From Acidobacteriota bacterium (GTDB lineage Bacteria > Chlamydiota > Chlamydiia > Chlamydiales > Rhabdochlamydiaceae), in the NCBI GenBank assembly GCA_903970255.1, contig CAJCHM010000007.1, positions 1 to 62,065 of the forward strand: 62,065 nucleotides of DNA, given 5' to 3'. Below are positions 24,261 to 32,909 of the stretch, in pieces. Each line of letters starts with the position of its first letter. The first letter of the stretch is position 1. The notes beneath the pieces were generated by a model. The model saw nothing but the letters and a program-made list of their open reading frames with translations. It was not told the origin of the DNA and ran no database searches. Made by a program: the position numbers and the translations under genes.

Positions 24261-24811
24261 ATAAGCAAGTGATTTTTTTTACTGAAAAACCGCCTGAAGA
24301 TAGGACTGCAATCCACATCTGCTTAAGCAAAACAGAGCTTCCCCACGAACAAGTTTTGCGTTACAGAGTCAGCCAATATTTGGGGTCATCTGCATTTCAA
24401 TTAGCCACAAGCCCCAATGGAAAACTTTATCTTATGGATACCCAGCTGCATTTTAATCTCTCCGATTGTAAAGAGTGGCTTGCCATTGCCTTTAGCTGGG
24501 AGGCCCCTGTGGGGATTGATATTGAGGAGATTTATCCGATCGAAAAGAGGGAGCAATTGATCATGGATTGTTTTGCTGCCCAAGAAAAGGAGTACGTCCA
24601 CTCAGCAAAAAATCAAGATGAAGCTTTACTCAGGTTTTGGGAAATCTGGAATCGAAAAGAAGCGTGCTTCAAGGCGCTGGGGCAGGGATTGCAGGACAAA
24701 ATGGATGAATGGGATTGCGCGGGCAATGATTGGGTATTTGTGAAGGGGGTGTGGGTCCGTTCTGTGCCGCTCGAGCCACCTCTGTCTGCAGCCGTTGCAA
24801 TTGTTGTATAA
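24257..24811 (+). CDS. Sfp-type 4'-phosphopantetheinyl transferase
   Basis: This 184-residue protein starts at GTG inside the NRPS stop region (GTGA overlap). The magnesium-binding motif GIDIEEI and the downstream FWEIWNRKEACFKALGQGL are the PPTase hallmarks. It would attach the phosphopantetheine arm to Ser780 and Ser1816 of the NRPS carrier domains. Coupled translation makes the assignment specific, as with AusB beside AusA in staphylococci. Confidence 0.93.
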   Translation: MNKQVIFFTEKPPEDRTAIHICLSKTELPHEQVLRYRVSQYLGSSAFQLATSPNGKLYLMDTQLHFNLSDCKEWLAIAFSWEAPVGIDIEEIYPIEKREQLIMDCFAAQEKEYVHSAKNQDEALLRFWEIWNRKEACFKALGQGLQDKMDEWDCAGNDWVFVKGVWVRSVPLEPPLSAAVAIVV

Positions 24812-24843
24812 ACTTTAATTGACATGAACTTCGATGCTGCGAG

Positions 24844-26094
24844 CTACTGCATGGCGATTTGAAGATCTTCATGTTCAAAAGCTGAAGCCATCCGATCCAT
24901 TTCTTTTTTCTTTATTTTAAGTTTCGCAGCTTCTTGACGCCATGAAGCTGTAGCTAAACCTACTTCCTTGACAATTTTTTTTGCTTGCAGATGATCAAGT
25001 TCAAAGTAATGGGCTGCAGCAATTGCTAAATTGACGGAAGCTGTAGGATCAATCAGATCGATTGCTGTGGATAGAATTCTCGGTCTAATATCTGTTGGAA
25101 CAGGATTCAAATCATAGGCAGGAGATAAACGCCAACCGGTTGGGCCAGAGTATAGAAATGCATGATTGCGCAAATGATCATCCACATTGGAAATCAAAAC
25201 ATTGAAAATAATACGACGCCATAAGGCTTCTAAGTCTTCGTTAGGTGAGGCGCTGATTTCTCGGATGGCATCAGCAATTTCGAGATAGCTACGCATTTCA
25301 TTATCTTTTGCCTCTAATACGCTCATAGCAGAAAGAAAAGGGATCCGAATGTTTTTTTTTCGATCAAACCTGCGCGACAAAAGAATCTGTTGCCGACCCA
25401 CGGGTTCAAGTCGCCATTGCGGTACTTGGATTCCTGCCTTGAGAGCAAGGGTGAGAGCAACCGCTTCCCAGCTGAGAATGTTTATTTCGTCATCTTTTCG
25501 TGGAAATTTGGCAATCGCTAAATGGCCATCTTTGTCTTTTACAGACGCTTTGGGTCTTGCACCTCCCAATGAAGAACCAGGGGCAAGCAATAATCGAAGA
25601 TCTTCTTCAGTATCTGATTCTTGCATGACATGGTTTGCAGCGGTTAGCAACCTGCCCACTGTCATCAAAGGGGGAATATGATGCTTGTCATAAGTAGTTA
25701 AGAAAGTATCGTGTTGCTCTTTTTTGAAACGCAATGCACCTTGCCTTCCCTCATCATCGACCATCAATAAAAAATCAATTTCTCTTAAAGCACGAGCTGT
25801 CCGCTTTTCACGTTCGGCATTTTTTCTCTCAGAACGGCGCATCAGTAATCTGCCCCACCGATCAGGAGCAGAATCATCAACGGCTCCAAAAAGGGGCTTA
25901 TCGGGCGATGCATGAAAAGAACCGGTATCCAATTTTAAAGCTGGGTCCAACGAAAACCGTTTTGGATGATTTAACCACTCATGGTCGTATTCAAAAGACA
26001 TGCTTTCTTTCCCATTGCGGTAGTGGCTCCAAAGCTGACCCACTTTTATCGGAATGCCCTCTAGATCCACATAAACAAAAATGGTCTGCTCCAT
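24844..26094 (-). CDS. hipA: HipA-like serine/threonine kinase toxin
   Basis: 416 residues with HipA family blocks: FGAVDDSAPDRWGRLLMRR, then LLAPGSSLGGARPKASVKDKDG (the P-loop-like region), HLAIAKFPRKDDE, the catalytic NVLISNVDDHLRNHAFLY and SPAYDLNPVPT (metal-binding Asp). It would phosphorylate a host-cell or self target such as an aminoacyl-tRNA synthetase and slow growth. Its ATG abuts the hipB stop codon (TAAATG), a tight toxin-antitoxin coupling. Confidence 0.88.
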   Translation of the reverse strand: MEQTIFVYVDLEGIPIKVGQLWSHYRNGKESMSFEYDHEWLNHPKRFSLDPALKLDTGSFHASPDKPLFGAVDDSAPDRWGRLLMRRSERKNAEREKRTARALREIDFLLMVDDEGRQGALRFKKEQHDTFLTTYDKHHIPPLMTVGRLLTAANHVMQESDTEEDLRLLLAPGSSLGGARPKASVKDKDGHLAIAKFPRKDDEINILSWEAVALTLALKAGIQVPQWRLEPVGRQQILLSRRFDRKKNIRIPFLSAMSVLEAKDNEMRSYLEIADAIREISASPNEDLEALWRRIIFNVLISNVDDHLRNHAFLYSGPTGWRLSPAYDLNPVPTDIRPRILSTAIDLIDPTASVNLAIAAAHYFELDHLQAKKIVKEVGLATASWRQEAAKLKIKKKEMDRMASAFEHEDLQIAMQ

Positions 26095-26415
26095 TTAATT
26101 TTCCCCTTTTCGGGAAATCCGAATACGCTTAGGCAAGCTTTCCGCTTCTAATCCCAACCCTAATTCATCAAATATTGGATCAGCCAATTCGGCTAATCTT
26201 TTGATCATGCCTAAAATAAATAAAACTTTGGCATAAGCCCCTAAAGAAACCCCTTCATCACCCTTTTCGATTTTGCTTAGGGTGGACCGACTAATCGATG
26301 CCCGCTCGGCAGCAAGCTGCATTGGGATTCGGCGCCGCTTCCTGGCATCGGAAAGATCTCGACCCAGTTTTTTAAGAGTTCTTCTAACAGGGAAGGGCGT
26401 GTTGCTAATGTCCAT
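26095..26415 (-). CDS. hipB: HipB-like HTH antitoxin
   Basis: 106 residues with an Xre/Cro helix-turn-helix (LGRDLSDARKRRRIPMQLAAERASISRSTLSKIEKGDEGVS, given here as the region at residues 17-57). The C-terminal tail is charged (KRIRISRKGEN). It precedes hipA without a gap and would bind and restrain the kinase while repressing the shared promoter. Confidence 0.88.
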   Translation of the reverse strand: MDISNTPFPVRRTLKKLGRDLSDARKRRRIPMQLAAERASISRSTLSKIEKGDEGVSLGAYAKVLFILGMIKRLAELADPIFDELGLGLEAESLPKRIRISRKGEN

Positions 26416-26420
26416 GATGT

Positions 26421-26463
26421 TAGTCCTTATGTTGCTTATTGTATAGGATAGTAGTCGTTATGT
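26421..26463 (-). promoter_or_regulatory. Direct-repeat operator candidate of hipBA
   Basis: TAGTCCTTATGT (26421-26432) and TAGTCGTTATGT (26452-26463) match at 11 of 12 positions and lie 31 bp apart, three helical turns. They bracket a minus-strand TATACAAT stretch that could be the -10 region, immediately upstream of the hipB start. Binding by HipB is inferred. The rest of 26464-26743 is AT-rich; an AACACATTAAATTTATCT stretch at about 26592 resembles the start of the repeat at 29817. Confidence 0.5.
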
Positions 26464-26743
26464 AAAGGGAAAAACGAGGTGCGAGGCAAGAATGGGAGCA
26501 AACCTCTTCGGAATTTACATAAAACGCTGAATTTAAGCATTTTAAGTAAAATACGTAAGCGGGCGGGTAACTCTTGCTGAAAAACCCATCCAAAACACAT
26601 TAAATTTATCTATATTATAAACAGCACAGGATAAATAAGTTTGTTTCTATTTTTAATAATGATATATTAAATTTACTTTTAATAACTATTAACTTATAAT
26701 AGAGTATAAATGAAACTATTAAAAATAAAAAAAAGAGGTTTTT

Positions 26744-27226
26744 ATGTTAGGAATGTTACAAAATCTTAATGCGTGGGTACATGCGCCTGCAGCCCCGACA
26801 CGGGCAAGAAGGGTAAAAATACAGGTTATGGCTGCTACAGGGATATGTCTGGTATTGGCAGTGAGTATTCCAGTTTTTCAGATGCTCTCTGCGAGATCGG
26901 CTCTTCCTTCCTGTGAACGTCATTGTAAAGAACTATGGCAAAACGGTGGGACTTGTAGTCCTTCCTACTCAGGGTGTATGCTAAGAAAAGGTGACAGTGA
27001 TCACGACATCTGCGAGTGTGCGGATAAAGGAACAGCACCCAATGCAGCATCTATTCTAGCAGGGACCATCTTTTTTGCAGCTTCAGCAATTGGCGGTGTT
27101 GTAACGCGCTACATTTGGAACCCAAATCCTGCTCCTGCTGTGGCACCTCTCTTTTTTCTGGTTGGTGGGGGTGGTGGTCCCGCTGCCGTCGCTCCGCCCA
27201 TGGCCCCTCGCGGTTTAGGCCAATGA
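26744..27226 (+). CDS. Small Cys-rich two-helix membrane protein
   Basis: 160 residues, not recognised. A first membrane helix (MAATGICLVLAVSIPVFQML) is followed by a 50-residue loop with seven cysteines (CERHCKELWQNGGTC, CML, ICEC). A second helix (ASILAGTIFFAASAIGGVV) and a Pro/Ala/Gly-rich tail follow. The Cys spacing suggests disulfides or metal binding outside the membrane. AAGAGG lies before the ATG. The two-helix layout and position among effector genes make a membrane-inserted secreted protein possible; a similar small protein lies at 61236. Confidence 0.6.
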   Translation: MLGMLQNLNAWVHAPAAPTRARRVKIQVMAATGICLVLAVSIPVFQMLSARSALPSCERHCKELWQNGGTCSPSYSGCMLRKGDSDHDICECADKGTAPNAASILAGTIFFAASAIGGVVTRYIWNPNPAPAVAPLFFLVGGGGGPAAVAPPMAPRGLGQ

Positions 27227-27316
27227 GTGGCTGTGCAGCTAATCGCTGTCCCCCTTGTTTTCACGGGAAATAAAGCATATCATTCCTAAATTAGAACCAA
27301 AAGCAAACGGTCTCAA

Positions 27317-28774
27317 ATGCAAAAATACGTCTTCAAGCCATATAGCAAGGTTTTCCCTGAGCTTTTTCACAAGGAAAAGGAGAGGATCGCTTCCTCTCTG
27401 AAGACAGCTCTAGCAATTGAGCATGTGGGAAGTACTGCAGTCCCCAATTTAGGGGGGAAAGGGATCATCGATATCGCCATAGCTGTCAATAAACAAGATA
27501 TGGAATCAGCAACCCAGCAGCTTCAAGATTTAGGTTATGAATTCAGACCGGCTTATAGCACTTCTGATCGACTCTATTTTGTTATTTACTTGCCTGATTC
27601 AGAGGAAGAAACTAGAAGATACCACATTCACTTAACATACCCTGAAAGCAGCGAGTGGAAAAATCTGATCGATTTCAGAGATTACCTTAGAAACCATCCC
27701 CAAGAGGCTAAGGAATATGCGGAAATGAAGCAACTCGCTTCCACGGAGGCAAACAACATAGGGGAGCACTACCGGAAGCTAAAAGAGCCCATGTTTCAAA
27801 AAATCAAGTCTTTAACTGAAGCTTTGCCCATGCCAACAGGGCCTTATCGCGTTGGGACTGTGCAATATGACCTTACCGATGTATATCGAAAAGAGCTTCA
27901 ATTTCCCGATGGGAGGTTGATCCCCATTCAGATTTACTTTCCCCTAGAAAAAGGGGCTCATGCTCTTTATCCAAAAATATTTGAAGAAAGGGCACCCAGC
28001 CCTTGGGAGCCGTTAAATGTACAGGTATATAGCCGACCCACAGAGCTGACTTTTTTAACAGGTAACGGGCATCCTGTGATTCTCTTGAACCATGGAAATC
28101 TGATTGCAATGACAGACTATGCTTTTCTTGCCGAAGATTTAAGTTCCCATGGATATGTTGTGGTTTCCATCCAACATCAGCTTCGCACTGACACTGAAGA
28201 GCCTTCATTTTGGAGAGGAAATAGCGTTTCTAGAAATGCTAAAGTTATCGACAATATCCTCTGCGTCTTTGAATGGCTAAAAACAGTCCAAGCCACTTTG
28301 TTTGCAGGAAAAATAGATCTGAAGCGGGTAGGGATGGTCGGCCATTCGATGGGAGGCAACTCTCTGCTCCTTTTGGCAAATCGCTCACTGGATTCCTTTA
28401 AAAAAGAAGACCGTTTAGCATTGTTGCCTCGAATAGATCAAAAGGGAGCCAAAGAATGTCTGGTCCTCATGGAAACAACCGGTTTTTCCTATCCTCTCCA
28501 CAACCGTTACCCTTTATTTTTTCTCTTATCGGAGGAGAGGGAAGATTACCAAAGGAAAACGGGATGTTATGATGAGATGATTCGATCCGGGCATGAAGTC
28601 CGTTACTACAAAGGATCTACCCACATTAGTTTTATGGATCACGGTTATATTAACCCGCCCAATACGATCCACCCAAATCAGCAATATTTCAATGGAACCC
28701 AAGAACAGCGGATAGCATTTTTCGATAAGATACGAAAAGACATTCGAGATTTTCTAAAAAAGCACATCGGTTAA
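27317..28774 (+). CDS. GrpB domain fused to PAF-acetylhydrolase-like alpha/beta hydrolase
   Basis: Residues 1-165 match the GrpB/UPF0157 nucleotidyltransferase-like family (IEHVGSTAVPNLGGKGIIDIAI). From about 175 the protein is an alpha/beta hydrolase of the platelet-activating-factor acetylhydrolase/dienelactone hydrolase type. It has an oxyanion-type HPVILLNHGN, the nucleophile elbow GMVGHSMGG (Ser344) and a late STHISFMDHG with the likely catalytic His. No stop or frameshift separates the halves, so this is a real fusion of 485 residues. A PAF-AH-like lipase could act on host phospholipids; the role of the GrpB part is unknown. Confidence 0.8.
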   Translation: MQKYVFKPYSKVFPELFHKEKERIASSLKTALAIEHVGSTAVPNLGGKGIIDIAIAVNKQDMESATQQLQDLGYEFRPAYSTSDRLYFVIYLPDSEEETRRYHIHLTYPESSEWKNLIDFRDYLRNHPQEAKEYAEMKQLASTEANNIGEHYRKLKEPMFQKIKSLTEALPMPTGPYRVGTVQYDLTDVYRKELQFPDGRLIPIQIYFPLEKGAHALYPKIFEERAPSPWEPLNVQVYSRPTELTFLTGNGHPVILLNHGNLIAMTDYAFLAEDLSSHGYVVVSIQHQLRTDTEEPSFWRGNSVSRNAKVIDNILCVFEWLKTVQATLFAGKIDLKRVGMVGHSMGGNSLLLLANRSLDSFKKEDRLALLPRIDQKGAKECLVLMETTGFSYPLHNRYPLFFLLSEEREDYQRKTGCYDEMIRSGHEVRYYKGSTHISFMDHGYINPPNTIHPNQQYFNGTQEQRIAFFDKIRKDIRDFLKKHIG

Positions 28775-28784
28775 TCCTCCAATC

Positions 28785-29402
28785 TTAAGCCGAATAAATG
28801 CTGCAAATCGGACACTTTTCTGGATCATGGCCTCGTGCAGGACAATATTTCCTTGCAAAATAGATGATCTGCAAATGAAGTTTGTTCCAGCTGGTTTTAG
28901 GAAAAAGTCTTTTCAAGTCTGCCTCTGTTTGCTCCACATTTTTTCCTCCACTCAGTCCCCATCGCTTAGCACAGCGATGGATGTGTGTGTCTACGGGGAA
29001 CGCAGGCTTTTTGAATGCTTGGGACATCACAACCGATGCCGTCTTATGGCCAACACCGGGTAATTTTTCAAGCGCTCCGAAGGAGGCGGGGACTTTTCCT
29101 TTGTGCTTATCCACCAAAATCTTGGAAAGATTCCAGATCGCTTTAGCTTTAGTGTTTTTAAGGCCGCAGGGGTGAATGATCTGGGCAATTTCTGCAATTG
29201 TCAAAGTGAGCATCTCTTGCGGGGTTGAGGCCTTAGCAAATAGTTCTGGAGTGACTTTGTTCACGCGCTCGTCTGTGCATTGGGCCGAGAGCAGAACTGC
29301 AATCAGCAATGTGTAAGCATCTTGGTGCTTAAGCGGGATTTCAGGGTTTGGAAAGAGCTTATTTAAGATCTTTTGGATTTCTAATGCGTGTTTTTTCTTC
29401 AT
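28785..29402 (-). CDS. nth: Endonuclease III
   Basis: 205-residue DNA glycosylase/AP lyase of base-excision repair. The helix-hairpin-helix LPGVGHKTASVV carries the catalytic Lys, and FPVDTHIHR the catalytic Asp. The C-terminal cysteines are spaced C-X9-C-X2-C with no fourth Cys, unlike the C-X6-C-X2-C-X5-C iron-sulfur loop of E. coli. I recall the same altered tail in Chlamydia Nth, so the cluster is modified or lost in this phylum. Convergent with the GrpB-hydrolase gene, 10 bp apart. Confidence 0.93.
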   Translation of the reverse strand: MKKKHALEIQKILNKLFPNPEIPLKHQDAYTLLIAVLLSAQCTDERVNKVTPELFAKASTPQEMLTLTIAEIAQIIHPCGLKNTKAKAIWNLSKILVDKHKGKVPASFGALEKLPGVGHKTASVVMSQAFKKPAFPVDTHIHRCAKRWGLSGGKNVEQTEADLKRLFPKTSWNKLHLQIIYFARKYCPARGHDPEKCPICSIYSA

Positions 29403-29816
29403 TTTTCCGATACAAAATTTTGAGAGGATTGCAGAGAGGATGTCTTCTGGATAGTTTTACTTCAACTCTACCTTTTTTGGGTATACAGTTGAACAAACCT
29501 CAGCAGTTCCTGCTAAAAAACTTTGTTGAAAATCAATGACTTACATACATTTTCATAGGGGTTTAGTACAAAAGTGCTTTTTCTCTATCAAAACGCCTCA
29601 AATCCTCGTACTCAAAAAATGAGAGTTCGCGAAAAAATTTTCCAAAAAACAGTCTAATTTCTAGAGGGAATTTTTTTAGCGGGAATTGCTGCCCCAGATG
29701 CTGTAGTTTTTGACGAGGGAATAGCGCCAGAACTATTTCCGACAAGAAAAATACAGCAGATGGCTGCTTTGCAGCCGGGCGAAAATTGACCCTAAATGTG
29801 AACATGGCCAAACACC

Positions 29817-29866
29817 TTAAATTTATCTGCTTTGTAAGGGTCAGGGGGTCAATATCTTCCATTATA
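29817..29866 (+). repeat. Dispersed repeat E, copy 1
   Basis: TTAAATTTATCTGCTTTGTA followed by AGGGTCAGGGGGTCAATATC and TTCCATTATA. The same sequence, split by an element B copy, occurs at 60747-60868. It is located about 110 bp before a candidate effector gene. Confidence 0.55.
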
Positions 29867-29925
29867 CTTCCGCGCTTCCGTAATTTTACAATTGAAATTA
29901 ACTCTATTTTTTGATACTATCAATG

Positions 29926-29960
29926 AATAGATTAACATGATGGTGTTTAACGACTGTCAT
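29926..29960 (+). promoter_or_regulatory. 35-bp upstream box, copy 1
   Basis: AATAGATTAACATGATGG with the following 17 bases aligns without gaps to 41474-41508 at 26 of 35 positions, most differences being transitions. Shared cores are AATAGATT and TAACGAC. It lies 20 bp before the start of the 410-residue orphan; the other copy precedes an F-box gene. Likely a shared promoter or regulator site. Confidence 0.5.
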
Positions 29961-29979
29961 TAAAAATAATAGGGGTTTT

Positions 29980-31212
29980 ATGGCAACAACAGATTTTTTT
30001 ATAAAAAATGAGCCAAATAGATTTGGTGGTCGACAAGAAGATTATAAAAAATATGTAAAAAATGTTATCAACAGTACTGCTTTCAGTTTAAAAGAATCGA
30101 AGAAGAATAATGAAAATTTGATAGAGCTTTTTCATCAAACACTTGCGTTATTGGCTGAACAGCGACATCAGCTTGCAAAAGAACACAATAGTTTTGGAGC
30201 GGAGGATTTTGGAAAAAGGAGAGATAATCCAAGGAGTTTTTGCCCTTATTTATGTACAGATCTCATCGGCCCTTATAGAGAATACGGCGATAAGATTTTG
30301 AAAGAGCAATTTTACCCTAAATTAAAAAATATGGAAGAAAAGAATAAGAGTGGAAAAAACGAATTATTTAAATCTAGTTTTATTGAGAAGAGTTTTAATA
30401 ATAAAAAATGTTTGAACAAATCTTCATCTATACAATTTAATGTATGGTTGGGTGAAGACTTTATGAAAAAAAAATCTTTTTGGCATCCAGAACATTATGA
30501 AAGGGTGTGTAAGATATGTGAAATACATCCAAGACTACCGTATCAGGAAAAATCTTTCGTAAAAGATATACTCTTTAATAAGGAGTGTATGTTTAAATTA
30601 AAAACTAAAAGCCCCGCCGATTATAAACAACTCAAGGAGTTTCAGTGTGTCATGCAATTTGTGGACAACTTATGGCAGACGCCGTCGGTAAAGCCAACCC
30701 ATTTTGTTTTTGCAACCATGCGCTGCGAAATCAATGAAAAAAGCTATGCTTTTTCTCAATATGTCACTTTTTTTAATGACCATTGTCCGTTGGAAGAGAT
30801 GCTTGGTTTAAAAGGTTCTAGAGTCGGATTGATTCATCAAGATCCATTTCTTATCAAGGATGTACTTAGCGACTGTGCAAAAATTTTTGAACGGGTGCTT
30901 CAGTGTGATTCTAAAAAGGTAGAAACTATAAAAGAAATGGTTGCGCTACTTAATTACGAGCTTTCGCATGCAACCCCATTTGTTAGAGGTTCTGCAGCTA
31001 TTATTGAATGGATGGAGCAGGCGATTTTTTGTTTCCATGGTTTTACGCTGAAATATAACCCAAAAAAAATGGTAAATTTGGAGGCTTTAACCCTTCCCCT
31101 TAATGAGTTTGTCAAAAATTACAATGAGATGGTTATGCTTACACCCGTCCTATCGGATGCTGGTATATTAAAACGCCACCGTAAAAACAAACTTGAGGAT
31201 GGGGGTTTTTAG
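29980..31212 (+). CDS. Orphan effector candidate, 410 residues
   Basis: I do not recognise the family. The protein is Lys/Asn rich, without signal peptide or membrane segment. Near residues 333-349 is PFVRGSAAIIEWMEQAI, a compact conserved-looking motif; NYELSHATPF just before it adds a possible active-site His. Cysteines cluster at about residues 170-200 (VCKICEIHPR). AT-rich codon use differs from the aro genes nearby. AGGGG precedes the ATG. The upstream box shared with an F-box gene supports co-expression with host-directed proteins. A secreted enzyme is plausible but unproven. Confidence 0.55.
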   Translation: MATTDFFIKNEPNRFGGRQEDYKKYVKNVINSTAFSLKESKKNNENLIELFHQTLALLAEQRHQLAKEHNSFGAEDFGKRRDNPRSFCPYLCTDLIGPYREYGDKILKEQFYPKLKNMEEKNKSGKNELFKSSFIEKSFNNKKCLNKSSSIQFNVWLGEDFMKKKSFWHPEHYERVCKICEIHPRLPYQEKSFVKDILFNKECMFKLKTKSPADYKQLKEFQCVMQFVDNLWQTPSVKPTHFVFATMRCEINEKSYAFSQYVTFFNDHCPLEEMLGLKGSRVGLIHQDPFLIKDVLSDCAKIFERVLQCDSKKVETIKEMVALLNYELSHATPFVRGSAAIIEWMEQAIFCFHGFTLKYNPKKMVNLEALTLPLNEFVKNYNEMVMLTPVLSDAGILKRHRKNKLEDGGF

Positions 31213-31240
31213 TCTTCAAATTGGTTTTGTTGCTAAACCT

Positions 31241-31275
31241 AAACAAGTTGAAAAAGCGGCTTTTTCAACTTGTTT
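31241..31275. terminator. Bidirectional hairpin terminator
   Basis: AAACAAGTTGAAAAAG and CTTTTTCAACTTGTTT form a perfect 16-bp stem with loop CGG between two convergent genes. The stem includes the TGA stop of aroC (31265-31267), so the terminator is embedded in the coding end of the aro operon. Confidence 0.8.
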
Positions 31276-32377
31276 GGATATAGATTTTTGAGCTGCGGTT
31301 CATGAGAAGGGCGTCGGCTAGCACAAGGGCTGCCATCGCCTCGACAATGGGCACTGCGCGGATGGTGACGCAAGGGTCGTGGCGGGATCCTGCGGGGAGC
31401 TGGAACTCCTTTTCCTCCTTTTCCACATTGACGGTTCTCTGGGGCTTATTGATGCTTGATGTGGGTTTGAAGGCAACCCGGGCAATGATGGGTAGCCCTG
31501 TGCTGATTCCCCCGAGGGTGCCGCCTGCAAAATTGGTGGCTGTGGTGACATTGCCTATCTCATCGAGGATGAAGGCGTCATTGTGCTCAGATCCTCTCAT
31601 GGAAGCTGCCGCAAAGCCTGAGCCAATTTCAAACCCTTTGGTAGCAGGGATGGAGAGCATCGCTTTGGCAAGGTTTGCCTCAAGCTTTTCATAGACGGGA
31701 TCGCCACAGCCAATGGGGAGATCAAAAGCTATCATTTCGATGATTCCCCCTAATGAGTCTCCCTCTTCTTTGACTTTTTCTAGGGCTTTGATCATCTGCT
31801 CTGTCGCATCTGGATCGGGGCAGAAAATCGGACTTGCTACGATGGCTTTTCGAAGATCAGCAGGGGAGTGATAGGTGGGATCCGGCATCGCAATCCCCCC
31901 GATCTCTTTGATGTAGGCCACAACTTCAACACCAAAATGGGCAAGTAGCTTTTTGGCAACGGCTCCGGCAGCAACCCTACAGGCTGTTTCTCTAGCAGAG
32001 GAGCGTCCCCCCCCCCTGTAGTCAAAGATACCGTATTTTTCAAGATAGGTGAAATTGGCATGGCCCGGGCGTAGCAGATCTTTGATCGGTTCATATTTGC
32101 TCGAATCTGAATCTTGATTAAAGATGATGATCGAAATAGGAGCGCCTGTGGTCTTGCCTTCAAAAACTCCGGAGTAGATTTGAGCCGCGTCTTTTTCTCC
32201 CCGAGGGGTGACATAAGGGTTTCTTCCTCCTTGGCGCCATTGTAGCTCAGCGTTGATTTCAGCATCTGTAATCGGCAAGCCGGCAGGACATCCATCGATG
32301 CATACGCCGATGGCTTTGCCATGAGATTCTCCCCATGTGGTGATCCGAAAAAGGGTACCGCTAGAGTTACTGGCCAC
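31265..32377 (-). CDS. aroC: Chorismate synthase
   Basis: 370 residues; converts EPSP to chorismate using reduced FMN. Family blocks GTLFRITTWGESHGKAIGVCIDG, RPGHANFTYLEKYG, RGGGRSSARETA and SRHDPCVTIRAVP are intact (each a separate stretch across the protein). It is the last gene of the nine-gene operon and overlaps aroK by 11 bp. The 3' end lies in a terminator stem. Confidence 0.96.
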   Translation of the reverse strand: MASNSSGTLFRITTWGESHGKAIGVCIDGCPAGLPITDAEINAELQWRQGGRNPYVTPRGEKDAAQIYSGVFEGKTTGAPISIIIFNQDSDSSKYEPIKDLLRPGHANFTYLEKYGIFDYRGGGRSSARETACRVAAGAVAKKLLAHFGVEVVAYIKEIGGIAMPDPTYHSPADLRKAIVASPIFCPDPDATEQMIKALEKVKEEGDSLGGIIEMIAFDLPIGCGDPVYEKLEANLAKAMLSIPATKGFEIGSGFAAASMRGSEHNDAFILDEIGNVTTATNFAGGTLGGISTGLPIIARVAFKPTSSINKPQRTVNVEKEEKEFQLPAGSRHDPCVTIRAVPIVEAMAALVLADALLMNRSSKIYIQTS

Positions 32378-32909
32378 CTTGGGCCTCCATTTGTTTGATC
32401 AGCGCGCAAAGCTCCGATGTAATCTTATCCTGTGTCTTCTTTTCCAAATCAACCGAAAGGGCGGATATCTCTTCATATTTTGGCAGCCTCTCTTGATACA
32501 TCTTCTCAAAGGACCCTGCAGGATCTAAGGGGTCGAGATACGCAGGAAGCCTATTTCTCAACATCCTCCCTTTGACGGTAGCCTTATTTACTTTGAGATA
32601 AACCAGCTGCCCTAATTTTGCAAGGATTGCGGCGTTATTGGGATCTAAAATGAGGCCGCCGCCGAGGGCAATCACTGTATTTTGCACACTTTTCAGTTGC
32701 TCCAAGACATCCCTTTCCATTCTCCGAAATTCCTCGGATCCGACTGTATTGAAAATTTCCCGAAAATTCTTGTTAAAACCTGTGCGCGCATGATAGAGAG
32801 TTTCGATCAATCGATCTGTATCGATGAAGGGGCGATGGAGCGCTGCTGCGATTTTTTTTCCAAAGGTTGTCTTACCACAGCCTTTAAAACCAAAGAGGAT
32901 CCAGTTCAT
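32367..32909 (-). CDS. aroK: Shikimate kinase
   Basis: 180 residues; phosphorylates shikimate. The P-loop reads GFKGCGKTTFG; substrate-binding blocks FIDTDRLIE and ALGGGLILDP match AroK/AroL. A 4-bp overlap with aroA upstream and 11 bp with aroC downstream indicate coupled translation. Confidence 0.95.
   Translation of the reverse strand: MNWILFGFKGCGKTTFGKKIAAALHRPFIDTDRLIETLYHARTGFNKNFREIFNTVGSEEFRRMERDVLEQLKSVQNTVIALGGGLILDPNNAAILAKLGQLVYLKVNKATVKGRMLRNRLPAYLDPLDPAGSFEKMYQERLPKYEEISALSVDLEKKTQDKITSELCALIKQMEAQGGQ

Larger units (their letters stand above)
29403..29979. other. 577-bp intergenic region without a supported gene
   Basis: I see no credible gene here. A minus-strand 99-codon frame (29563-29862) has no recognisable domain and a composition unlike the neighbours. 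The region contains one copy of a repeated sequence (29817-29866) and, near its end, a 35-bp box shared with the region before the F-box-LRR gene. Confidence 0.5.

Noticed and set aside
29563-29862. Minus-strand frame of 99 codons in an otherwise empty region
   Set aside because: No domain, no Shine-Dalgarno, and it runs through repeat E; composition does not look like a gene.
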